Made by a program: the position numbers and the translations under genes. The notes under the pieces were generated by a model. The model was not told the origin of the DNA and did no database searches. It saw nothing but the letters and a program-made list of their open reading frames with translations. Positions 1-5,282 of a stretch of DNA of 5,282 nucleotides are shown one piece after another. The stretch comes from Lachnospiraceae bacterium UBA5895 (lineage in GTDB: Bacteria > Bacillota > Clostridia > Lachnospirales > Lachnospiraceae): positions 1-5,282 of the forward strand of contig DJEP01000036.1 of NCBI GenBank assembly GCA_002431915.1, written 5' to 3'. Each line of letters opens with the position of its first letter. Positions within the stretch are counted from its first letter, which is position 1.

Positions 1-1
1 G

Positions 2-433
2 CAGCCGGTAAATCATTTTTCCAAAGATTTGAACCTGAATCTCTACAGCCGTGGCATGGGAGCCATGGGACTTCCCGGCGATCTGTCCTCTGCCTCCCGT
101 TTTGCCCGGGTGGCGTTTACGAAGATGAACGCCCTGTCCGGTCCTTCGGAGTCCGAGAGTGTCAGCCAGTTTTTTCATATATTGGGAAGCGTGGAGCAGA
201 CGAGAGGATGCTGTCTGTTAGAGAACGGCAAATATGAGATCACGATCTATACTTCCTGCTGCAATGCAGACAGAGGAATTTACTATTATACAACCTACGA
301 AAATCATCAGATCACAGCAGTGGATATGTATCGGGAGAACCTGGATAGCGATATGTCCATTCATTATCCGCTGGTACAGGGAGAGCATATTTTACTGCAG
401 AATGCTACAGATACCATGGAGGAAAATCTGTAA
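2..433 (+). CDS. Choloylglycine hydrolase (bile salt hydrolase / penicillin V acylase family), C-terminal part, 5' truncated by window edge
   Basis: This is an N-terminal nucleophile hydrolase that cleaves amide bonds, typically the glycine or taurine amide of conjugated bile salts, in the cytoplasm. The open frame runs from base 2 without a stop, giving 143 visible codons of a family usually about 315-330 residues long, so roughly the first 185 residues lie upstream. The visible part carries the family's conserved stretch YSRGMGAMGLPGDLSSASRF (bases 44-103); the Arg of its final SRF (98-100) corresponds to the catalytic Arg228 of the Clostridium perfringens enzyme by motif comparison. Further on are SESVSQFFHILGSVEQ, the TIYTSCCN segment and GIYYYTTYENHQITAVDM, all typical of the C-terminal half. 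The nucleophile Cys2 and the substrate-selecting loops are outside the window, so bile salt versus penicillin V preference cannot be decided here. The TTG at 29 is an internal Leu codon, not a start. The stop directly abuts the next gene. Confidence 0.9.
   Translation, partial: QPVNHFSKDLNLNLYSRGMGAMGLPGDLSSASRFARVAFTKMNALSGPSESESVSQFFHILGSVEQTRGCCLLENGKYEITIYTSCCNADRGIYYYTTYENHQITAVDMYRENLDSDMSIHYPLVQGEHILLQNATDTMEENL
418..422 (+). promoter_or_regulatory. Ribosome binding site for the 209-residue protein
   Basis: GGAGG lies inside the last codons of the hydrolase gene, 11 bases before the ATG at 434. Because it sits within the upstream coding sequence, ribosomes finishing the hydrolase would clear or refill it, which suggests translational coupling (inference). 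Confidence 0.6.
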
Positions 434-1063
434 ATGGATGTACAGAGAGAGCAACAGGGACAAAATAATCAGACGGACAAAGTAGTGTCCGGTTTCGCCT
501 TTTATTCCGAGAAGGATGCCAGACTTGCGGAGCAGGAACGGCAGAAGATCGCTTATCTGGATAAACGCATTGACCACGGGGATATCCAGTCGGTTCTTGC
601 CATCTATAAAAAAGCGTTGGAAGACCGGGTGTTCCGCACCCCTGTGGGACTGGAGTATCTCAGGGAACTGCAGGGAGAACTGTGTGCCCGGAAAGAAGAA
701 CTGGGGGAGGAAGTGCCTCCTATTCCTCTGTGGACGAGCTTTGCCGATGTCAGAATGAAAACGTCCCCTGCCAGAAGACGGATCCAGCCGGTGGCGGAAG
801 ACGAGGGCAAAAAAGAGGGTATCCGCCTGTCGGTGATCATGAACATCGTGATGATCGTGGCAATCATTGCCATGTTCGTGATTACATTGAATTCCGACCA
901 GCCCAATATCCTGAATTACGAGCGGAATCTTCAGAACAAATATGCTTCCTGGGAGCAGGAACTGACCGAGAGGGAGCAGACGGTGCGGGAAAAAGAGCGA
1001 GAACTACATATAGAAAATACAGAAAATACAGAAATTACAGAGACCGGAGTTTCACAGAATTGA
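434..1063 (+). CDS. Uncharacterised single-pass membrane protein with C-terminal coiled coil
   Basis: I do not recognise this 209-residue protein. Residues 1-130 are hydrophilic and highly charged, with a likely helical segment rich in Glu, Lys and Arg at about 25-93 (SEKDARLAEQERQKIAYLDK, then LEYLRELQGELCARKEEL). A basic patch PARRR at 112-116 comes before one strong hydrophobic segment at about 131-152 (LSVIMNIVMIVAIIAMFVIT). Residues 159-193 look like a heptad-type coiled coil (NYERNLQNKYASWEQELTER and on), followed by a low-complexity Glu/Asn/Thr tail. No signal peptide cleavage site or catalytic motif is visible. Charge is dense on both sides of the helix, so topology is uncertain; the basic patch favours a cytoplasmic N-terminus. 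The ATG follows the hydrolase stop with no spacer and has an SD at 418-422, so the two are probably cotranscribed and coupled. Function is unknown; a scaffold or regulatory membrane protein is only a guess. Confidence 0.8.
   Translation: MDVQREQQGQNNQTDKVVSGFAFYSEKDARLAEQERQKIAYLDKRIDHGDIQSVLAIYKKALEDRVFRTPVGLEYLRELQGELCARKEELGEEVPPIPLWTSFADVRMKTSPARRRIQPVAEDEGKKEGIRLSVIMNIVMIVAIIAMFVITLNSDQPNILNYERNLQNKYASWEQELTEREQTVREKERELHIENTENTEITETGVSQN
1013..1039 (+). repeat. Three tandem 9-bp units at the 3' end of the 209-residue protein gene
   Basis: Two exact copies of GAAAATACA (1013-1021, 1022-1030) are followed by a third with one change, GAAATTACA (1031-1039). The unit is in frame and encodes Glu-Asn-Thr, Glu-Asn-Thr, Glu-Ile-Thr; the following Glu-Thr (1040-1045) may be a decayed copy. 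Being a multiple of three, a copy-number change would lengthen or shorten the tail without shifting the frame. Confidence 0.85.
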
Positions 1064-1087
1064 CATATTTTCGCGCTATACTATGTC
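1060..1087 (+). promoter_or_regulatory. Possible internal promoter ahead of the two-component genes
   Basis: A perfect TTGACA (1060-1065) overlaps the stop codon of the 209-residue protein. Downstream are TATACT (1077-1082) at an 11-base spacing, which is too short for a normal sigma-A promoter, and TATGTC (1082-1087) at a workable 16 bases but with a poor match. TTCACA at 1051-1056 would pair with TATACT at 20 bases, which is long. The elements are suggestive in the largest gap but one in the window, but no arrangement is ideal. Confidence 0.3.
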
Positions 1088-1096
1088 TTACAACAG

Positions 1097-1107
1097 AAAG
1101 GTGAGGG
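1097..1107 (+). promoter_or_regulatory. Ribosome binding site that sets the response regulator start
   Basis: AAAGGTGAGGG is strongly purine-rich and resembles the Gram-positive Shine-Dalgarno sequence, ending 5 bases before the ATG at 1113. No comparable site precedes the in-frame ATG at 1083, so 1113 is the better start. Confidence 0.7.
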
Positions 1108-1112
1108 TGTGT

Positions 1113-1796
1113 ATGGACAGACTGAAAATACTGGTAGTGGATGATGAGAGCAGAATGCGCAAACTGGTCCGGGATTTCCTGGTCAAGAGTAATTTTGATG
1201 TGCTGGAAGCCGGAGACGGCGAGGAAGCACTTGATGTCTTCTATAAAGAGAAGGATATTGCGCTGATCATTCTGGATGTAATGATGCCGAAAATGGATGG
1301 CTGGCAGGTATGCCGGGAGATCCGTGTGAATTCCAAAGTTCCTATTATTATGCTGACAGCCCGCGGAGATGAGAGAGACGAACTCCAGGGATTCCAGCTG
1401 GGCGTGGACGAGTATATCTCCAAACCCTTCAGCCCCAAGATCCTGGTAGCCCGGGTGGAAGCGATCCTGCGCAGGACGAACCAGCTGGGAGCGGAGGAAG
1501 CACTGACCTGCGGCGGCATCACTGTGGATAAGGCTGCCCACCGCGTGATCATAGACGGCAAAGATGTGGACTTAAGTTATAAAGAATTTGAACTTCTGAC
1601 TTATTTTATGGAAAATAAGGGAATCGCCCTGTCCCGAGAGAAGATACTGAACAACGTATGGAACTATGATTACTTTGGGGATGCCCGTACCATTGATACC
1701 CATGTGAAGAAGCTGCGCAGCAAACTGGGCGAGGAAGGCAATCTCATCAAGACCATATGGGGAATGGGGTACAAAATGGATGAAACAGCGGAATAA
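1113..1796 (+). CDS. OmpR/PhoB-family DNA-binding response regulator
   Basis: This is the output half of a two-component system: a cytoplasmic transcription factor activated by phosphorylation from the adjacent kinase. In the 227-residue product, residues 4-120 form the receiver domain, with acidic residues Asp10-Asp11, the phospho-acceptor Asp55 (LIILDVMMPKMDGW), the switch Thr82 (MLTAR), Tyr101 and Lys104-Pro105 (YISKPF). Residues about 130-223 form the winged-helix effector domain; the recognition-helix region reads DARTIDTHVKKLRSKLG, and the wing ends in IWGMGYKM. Length matches the family (about 225-240). The start at 1113 is chosen for its strong SD and because it places the first beta-strand (LKILVVDDE) right after the N-terminus; a start at 1083 would add ten residues with no family counterpart. 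The gene overlaps the kinase by 17 bases. Target genes cannot be deduced; many such regulators act on their own operon or envelope functions. All key phosphorylation residues are present, so it should be active. Confidence 0.95.
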   Translation: MDRLKILVVDDESRMRKLVRDFLVKSNFDVLEAGDGEEALDVFYKEKDIALIILDVMMPKMDGWQVCREIRVNSKVPIIMLTARGDERDELQGFQLGVDEYISKPFSPKILVARVEAILRRTNQLGAEEALTCGGITVDKAAHRVIIDGKDVDLSYKEFELLTYFMENKGIALSREKILNNVWNYDYFGDARTIDTHVKKLRSKLGEEGNLIKTIWGMGYKMDETAE

Positions 1797-3276
1797 ACAG
1801 CAGAAGAAAAAAGTACATTCTATCAGAGGGCAGTTTGCCTGGATCTTTATCGGACTGATGATTGGGACGATCCTACTATGCCTGATGCTCAACTATATGT
1901 TTTTGGGTAAAGTCTACATGCAGAGCAAACTGGATGTTATCCACGATGCCTACTGGACGATCAAGCAGGCGGCGGAGAGCGACAGCTATGGCTCCGAGGA
2001 ATTCGCCAGGGAACTGGATGACGTGTGCAGAAGCTATAATATGACAGTATGCGTCATGGACGTGAATTCTAACATGAAATATGTATCCATCAACGGCGGT
2101 GAGAGACTGGAGAACCGTCTGATCGGCTATGTGTTCGGCTTTGGAACCCCTCTGGATAACGAGCGGGTCATCGAGAACGGTGATGACTATGTGATCCAGA
2201 GAACCGGACAGGAGAATAAGGAATATTTAGAGATCTACGGAAGACTGAATACAGGTATCTCTTTTATCATGCAGACACCGCTCTCCAGTATTCATGAGAG
2301 TGCCAGGATCGCCAACCGTTTTTATGCGCTGGTCGGCTGCCTGGGAGCACTGGCAGGAGGTATCATTATCTGGTTTGTATCCAGACGTGTGACGAAGCCG
2401 ATCCTGGAGCTGAATAATATCTCGGAGCGGATGGTACAGCTGGATTTTGAAGCAAAATACCAGGGGAAGGCGCACAATGAGATCGATCTGTTGGGAGAGA
2501 ACATTAATAAATTGTCCGATTCCCTGGAACAGACGATCTCGGAACTGAAGACTGCCAATAATGAGTTGCAGCGGGATGTGGAGAAAAAAGAAGCCATCGA
2601 TGAAATGCGTAAGGAGTTCCTGGCGAATGTCTCCCATGAACTGAAGACCCCCATCGCTCTGATCCAGGGCTATGCGGAAGGACTGCAGGAGGGAGTCAAT
2701 GACGATCCCGAGAGCCGACAGTTCTACTGTGATGTCATCGTGGATGAGGCGGCGAAGATGAACAACATGGTGAAAAAGCTTCTGACCCTGAACCAGCTGG
2801 AATTCGGCAACGATGTGGTGACCATGGAACGTTTTGACATTACGGCACTGGTGAAAAATTATATCCAGTCGGCAGCAATCCTGACCAAACAGAACGACAT
2901 CACGGTGCGGATGGAAGAGTATCCTCCCATCTATGCATGGGCGGATGAGTTTAAAATAGAAGAAGTATTTATGAACTTTTTCTCCAATGCGGTAAATCAC
3001 TGCGAGGGAGACAAGATCATCGATGTCAAAATGGAACAGAAGGATGGCAGGGTGCGTGTATCGATATTCAATACCGGCAAGCCGATCCCGGAGGATTCCA
3101 TCGACCACATCTGGGAGAAATTCTATAAAGTAGATAAAGCCAGAACCAGAGAATACGGCGGCAGTGGTGTGGGACTGTCCATCGTGAAGGCAATTATGGA
3201 TTCCATGAACCAGCCTTACGGTGTGATCAACTATACCAACGGTGTGGAATTCTGGTTTGAATTAGAGACAAAATAA
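1780..3276 (+). CDS. Membrane sensor histidine kinase with HAMP domain
   Basis: This 498-residue kinase should sense an extracytoplasmic or membrane signal, autophosphorylate and pass the phosphate to the regulator encoded just upstream. Order of parts: a basic cytoplasmic start, TM1 at about 19-41, an extracellular region of about 135 residues (44-178), TM2 at about 181-201, HAMP at about 199-253 (RRVTKPILELNNISERM), a coiled linker, and the HisKA dimerisation helix with the phospho-acceptor His286 in FLANVSHELKTP. The ATPase domain has the N-box FMNFFSNAVNH (Asn403), a G1 box written NTGKPIP (431-437), the F-box IWEKFYKVD and the G2 box GGSGVGLSIV (460-469). G1 starts with Asn instead of the usual Asp, a form I associate with VanS-like Gram-positive kinases, so it is not taken as inactivating. 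The extracellular region may be a PAS/Cache-like sensor, judged only from its length and position. No strong SD is seen before the ATG at 1780, fitting translational coupling to the overlapping regulator gene. The signal is unknown. Confidence 0.95.
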   Translation: MKQRNKQQKKKVHSIRGQFAWIFIGLMIGTILLCLMLNYMFLGKVYMQSKLDVIHDAYWTIKQAAESDSYGSEEFARELDDVCRSYNMTVCVMDVNSNMKYVSINGGERLENRLIGYVFGFGTPLDNERVIENGDDYVIQRTGQENKEYLEIYGRLNTGISFIMQTPLSSIHESARIANRFYALVGCLGALAGGIIIWFVSRRVTKPILELNNISERMVQLDFEAKYQGKAHNEIDLLGENINKLSDSLEQTISELKTANNELQRDVEKKEAIDEMRKEFLANVSHELKTPIALIQGYAEGLQEGVNDDPESRQFYCDVIVDEAAKMNNMVKKLLTLNQLEFGNDVVTMERFDITALVKNYIQSAAILTKQNDITVRMEEYPPIYAWADEFKIEEVFMNFFSNAVNHCEGDKIIDVKMEQKDGRVRVSIFNTGKPIPEDSIDHIWEKFYKVDKARTREYGGSGVGLSIVKAIMDSMNQPYGVINYTNGVEFWFELETK

Positions 3277-3285
3277 CGATTTTAA

Positions 3286-3290
3286 AAGGA
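3286..3290 (+). promoter_or_regulatory. Ribosome binding site for hflX
   Basis: AAGGA in an A-rich context sits 11 bases before the ATG at 3302, in the 25-base gap after the kinase stop. The spacing is slightly long but the intervening bases are A/T only, which favours an open start region. Confidence 0.55.
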
Positions 3291-3301
3291 TATATTTTTA
3301 T

Positions 3302-4585
3302 ATGAGGGAAGAACAGATACAGGAGGCACCGGTAAAGGTGCTGCTCGTCGGGGTGGACATTGGGGAAGAGCCGGATTTTGAGCATTCCATGGAGGAACTG
3401 GCAAGTCTGGCAGAAGCCGCGGAGAAAGAAGTTGTGGGTCAGATCGTACAGCGACTGGACCATGTGAACAAAGCATTGTATATCGGAACGGGAAAAGTGT
3501 CGGAAGTGCGTCAGATGGCGCAAGTGTACGGTGCGCAGGAAGTAGTGTTTAACAATTCCCTGACCCCTTCGCAGGTGCGTAATCTGGGCAGGGAACTGGA
3601 ACTTACTGTCATTGACCGAACAAATCTGATTCTTGATATATTTGCCATACGGGCACAGACCAGAGAAGCCAAACTGCAGGTGGAGACAGCAAGACTGCAA
3701 TATATGCTTCCGAGACTGGTGGGCATGTATGATGCGTTGAGCCGCCAGGGCGGTGCCAGCGGCAGTATGAGTAACAAAGGTACCGGTGAGAAAAAACTGG
3801 AACTGGACAGACGTAAGATCGAACACCGGATTACAGAACTGAAAAAGGAACTGGAAGATGTCAGCAGGACCAGGGATGTGCAGCGCAGGAAAAGGCAGCA
3901 GTCCAGAATCCCACAGGTGGCGCTGGTGGGTTATACCAACGCGGGGAAGTCTACGATTCTGAACCGTATGGTGGAGCAGTTCGGAGAGCTTCCGGAGAAG
4001 ACAGTCATGGAAAAAGATATGCTGTTCGCCACACTGGAGACCAGCGTCCGCAGCATAGACACCGGGCACAATAAGCCGTTTTTCCTGACAGATACGGTTG
4101 GATTTATCAATAAGCTGCCCCACGGTCTGGTAAAGGCATTCCGCTCGACCCTGGAAGAGGTAAAATACGCAGATCTGCTGATCCAGGTGGTGAATTTTTC
4201 CGATGAGAATTACAGACAGCAGATGCAGGTAACCGCCGACACACTAAAAGAGCTGGGAGCAGGTGACATTCTGCAGATCGTGGTGTATAATAAAGCAGAT
4301 AAATGCGGCATGGAACCTTTGCCGCAGAAGAGACAGGATCACTGGTATCTCGCCGCAGGGCAGAATATTGGTATTCGTGAACTGGCGGAAGCCATCGAAC
4401 AGCAGGTCTATGCGGATAACGTGGATTGTGTTTTCCTGATACCGTACAGCGCGGGGAACGTGGCATCCTATCTGATGGAAGAGGCGCAGGTTTTTTCTAC
4501 AGAGTACAGGGAGGATGGTATTTTGATCCATGCGGACTGTCACAGGCAGGACATGGAAAAATACAAAGATTACGTGGTGCAATAG
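3302..4585 (+). CDS. hflX: GTPase HflX, ribosome-associated
   Basis: HflX is a translational GTPase of the Obg-HflX superfamily that binds the 50S subunit and, in studied bacteria, splits stalled or heat-damaged ribosomes. The 427-residue product has the usual family length. Residues about 11-140 form the HflX N-terminal domain (ending in ETARLQYMLPRLVGMYDALS), a Gly-rich linker and a charged helical hairpin follow (150-200), then the G domain: G1 GYTNAGKST (210-218), the switch I Thr in LFATLE (244), G3 DTVGF (264-268) and G4 NKAD (330-333). The G5 position reads LAAG (350-353) where many members have a Ser-Ala pair. A C-terminal domain follows from about 376 (CVFLIPYSAGNVASYLMEEA). The linker differs from the Escherichia coli form: GGASGSMSNKGTGEKKLELD carries about four extra residues and Thr161 replaces Pro of the RGPGE core. 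The gene starts 25 bases after the kinase stop, so cotranscription with the two-component genes is likely. It is not beside hfq, as it is in enterobacteria. Confidence 0.95.
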   Translation: MREEQIQEAPVKVLLVGVDIGEEPDFEHSMEELASLAEAAEKEVVGQIVQRLDHVNKALYIGTGKVSEVRQMAQVYGAQEVVFNNSLTPSQVRNLGRELELTVIDRTNLILDIFAIRAQTREAKLQVETARLQYMLPRLVGMYDALSRQGGASGSMSNKGTGEKKLELDRRKIEHRITELKKELEDVSRTRDVQRRKRQQSRIPQVALVGYTNAGKSTILNRMVEQFGELPEKTVMEKDMLFATLETSVRSIDTGHNKPFFLTDTVGFINKLPHGLVKAFRSTLEEVKYADLLIQVVNFSDENYRQQMQVTADTLKELGAGDILQIVVYNKADKCGMEPLPQKRQDHWYLAAGQNIGIRELAEAIEQQVYADNVDCVFLIPYSAGNVASYLMEEAQVFSTEYREDGILIHADCHRQDMEKYKDYVVQ

Positions 4586-4600
4586 ATCATGCAATGAGGG

Positions 4601-4605
4601 AAGGA
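4601..4605 (+). promoter_or_regulatory. Ribosome binding site for the DUF2339-like gene
   Basis: AAGGA, within the longer purine run GAGGGAAGGA, ends 6 bases before the ATG at 4612. This is near-ideal spacing and supports that start in the 26-base gap after hflX. Confidence 0.7.
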
Positions 4606-4611
4606 TAACAG

Positions 4612-5282
4612 ATGGAACAGAATACACAGCAGGACAGAGCGAAACTTTTGGAACAGCAGGCAAGGGAGTACCTGATGCAGTCCAACGATCCCATATTTAC
4701 ACAGTATATACAACAGCTGATTCCCAGAATACAGAAGCAGCCCCAGTATGTAGAGCAGTTACAGGCAGAACTGGATAAAAGCGTGGAATACTGGCATCAG
4801 AGACAGCAGCTGAATGCAGCAAGAGCAGAAAGGGCTGCTGCAGAACAGGCGCAGGAGACTGTACAGCCGCTCACACAGGAGACCCCACAGGGACAGCCGG
4901 CAGGACAGTTCACAGCACAGAAGCTGGCAGAGCCTGCCCCGCAGGAACCGAAGAAAAAACAGAATGCGGAGTACCTGGTGGCAACGATCGCACTCTCTGC
5001 CGTAGGCGGAATTTTTATTCTGACCGCCCTGGTACTTATGGGAATGTATTTCATGAACGGATGGATCAAGGGCATCTCTCTGTATGTAGTGTCCCTGGGC
5101 GTGGTATTGCTTGCAGAGTTGCTCCTTCGCAGGAAAGTGCCGAAGCTGGCACAGATATTCTCAGCGATCGGTATGGCGGCACTGTATCTGTCGACCATGA
5201 TCAATACGGTGTCCTTACATAATTTTGGTGTGATTCCCGCTGCGGTGATTATTGCAGTGATCACAGTGGGAACGGTTTTGTT
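4612..5282 (+). CDS. DUF2339-like multipass membrane protein with Gln-rich N-terminus, 3' truncated by window edge
   Basis: The frame is open from the ATG at 4612 to the window end, giving 223 complete codons and no stop. Residues 1-120 are soluble and strikingly Gln-rich (27 Gln, nearly all CAG), with a helical part (about 5-80, for example LNAARAERAAAEQAQETVQP) then a Pro/Gln stretch ending in PKKKQ at 112-116. Hydrophobic segments follow at about 121-147, 153-172, 178-199 and 205-223. The layout of a coiled N-terminus, a proline-rich linker and then densely packed helices, with NGWIKG after the first helix, LLLRRK after the second, and AQIFSAIGMAALYLS then FGVIPAAVII, matches the DUF2339 pattern of large predicted membrane proteins as I remember it. 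Those proteins often have many more helices, so most of the gene lies beyond the window. Function is not known. The basic PKKKQ before the first helix suggests the Gln-rich part is cytoplasmic. It follows hflX closely and is probably in the same transcript. Confidence 0.75.
   Translation, partial: MEQNTQQDRAKLLEQQAREYLMQSNDPIFTQYIQQLIPRIQKQPQYVEQLQAELDKSVEYWHQRQQLNAARAERAAAEQAQETVQPLTQETPQGQPAGQFTAQKLAEPAPQEPKKKQNAEYLVATIALSAVGGIFILTALVLMGMYFMNGWIKGISLYVVSLGVVLLAELLLRRKVPKLAQIFSAIGMAALYLSTMINTVSLHNFGVIPAAVIIAVITVGTVL

Noticed and set aside
29..31. TTG as a start codon for a 134-residue protein
   Set aside because: The frame stays open to the window edge with hydrolase-like residues upstream of it, so it is an internal Leu codon of a truncated gene.
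682..1104. Overlapping + strand frame inside the 209-residue protein gene
   Set aside because: The product is Arg/Gly/Cys-rich with no coherent domains and no SD, while the 434-1063 frame has a membrane helix, a coiled coil and a good start.
1083..1112. Upstream in-frame ATG for the response regulator
   Set aside because: No SD precedes it, it overlaps the promoter-like region, and the ten extra residues do not fit the receiver domain; the ATG at 1113 has a strong SD.
2227..3108. Long antisense open frame (293 codons) opposite the kinase gene
   Set aside because: It lies fully within a well-supported kinase gene, has a low-complexity His/Gln/Leu/Ile-rich product typical of reverse-complement reading, and resembles no known protein.
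3277..3301. TTTTAAAA palindrome between the kinase gene and hflX as a terminator
   Set aside because: It has no GC-rich stem or following U tract; it is simply A/T-rich sequence around the hflX ribosome binding site.
3227..4123. Long antisense open frame (298 codons) opposite hflX
   Set aside because: The product is rich in His, Phe, Leu and Gln as expected from the reverse complement of a Lys/Glu/Leu-coding gene, and hflX on the other strand is certain.
4594..4608. Four-codon ATG...TAA frame overlapping the SD of the last gene
   Set aside because: It is too short to judge, has no own SD, and its bases are explained by the purine-rich ribosome binding site; a leader-peptide role would be speculation.
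4797..5264. Antisense open frame with a Cys/Ala/Ser-rich product end
   Set aside because: The Cys and Ala runs come from reading the CAG/GCA-rich Gln/Ala region of the + strand gene backwards; the sense frame has a good SD and coherent membrane helices.

Overview
The window reads as a compact, single-strand gene cluster from a Gram-positive gut anaerobe, most likely a Lachnospiraceae / Clostridium cluster XIVa type. The reasons are a clostridial-type choloylglycine (bile salt) hydrolase, strong GA-rich Shine-Dalgarno sites, roughly balanced base composition, a VanS/PhoR-like kinase with an OmpR-type regulator, and the sequence style of HflX. The genus cannot be fixed from the sequence alone.

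Layout, all on the + strand. The window opens inside the 3' part of a choloylglycine hydrolase gene (to 433). With no gap, a 209-residue protein of unknown function follows (434-1063); it is predicted to have one transmembrane helix and a charged coiled-coil tail ending in a small 9-bp tandem repeat. A 49-base gap, holding a possible internal promoter and a good ribosome binding site, leads to a two-component system: an OmpR/PhoB-family response regulator (1113-1796) overlapped by 17 bases by its membrane histidine kinase (1780-3276). Then, 25 bases on, comes the ribosome-associated GTPase HflX (3302-4585). After 26 bases a large membrane protein begins (4612 onward) that looks like a DUF2339 protein with a Gln-rich cytoplasmic N-terminus; it runs off the window end.

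The tight spacing and lack of any recognisable terminator suggest one long transcript, or two with a promoter near 1060-1087. The genes do not form a recognised pathway. A loose, inferred theme is the cell envelope and stress: bile salt deconjugation, a membrane sensor kinase, ribosome rescue by HflX, and two membrane proteins of unknown role. No RNA genes, mobile elements, CRISPR arrays or long repeats were seen, and no intergenic stretch exceeds 50 bases.

I did not find a clearly new biological system. The most worthwhile leads are the unknown 209-residue protein coupled to the hydrolase, the hydrolase/two-component adjacency, and the unusual HflX linker.
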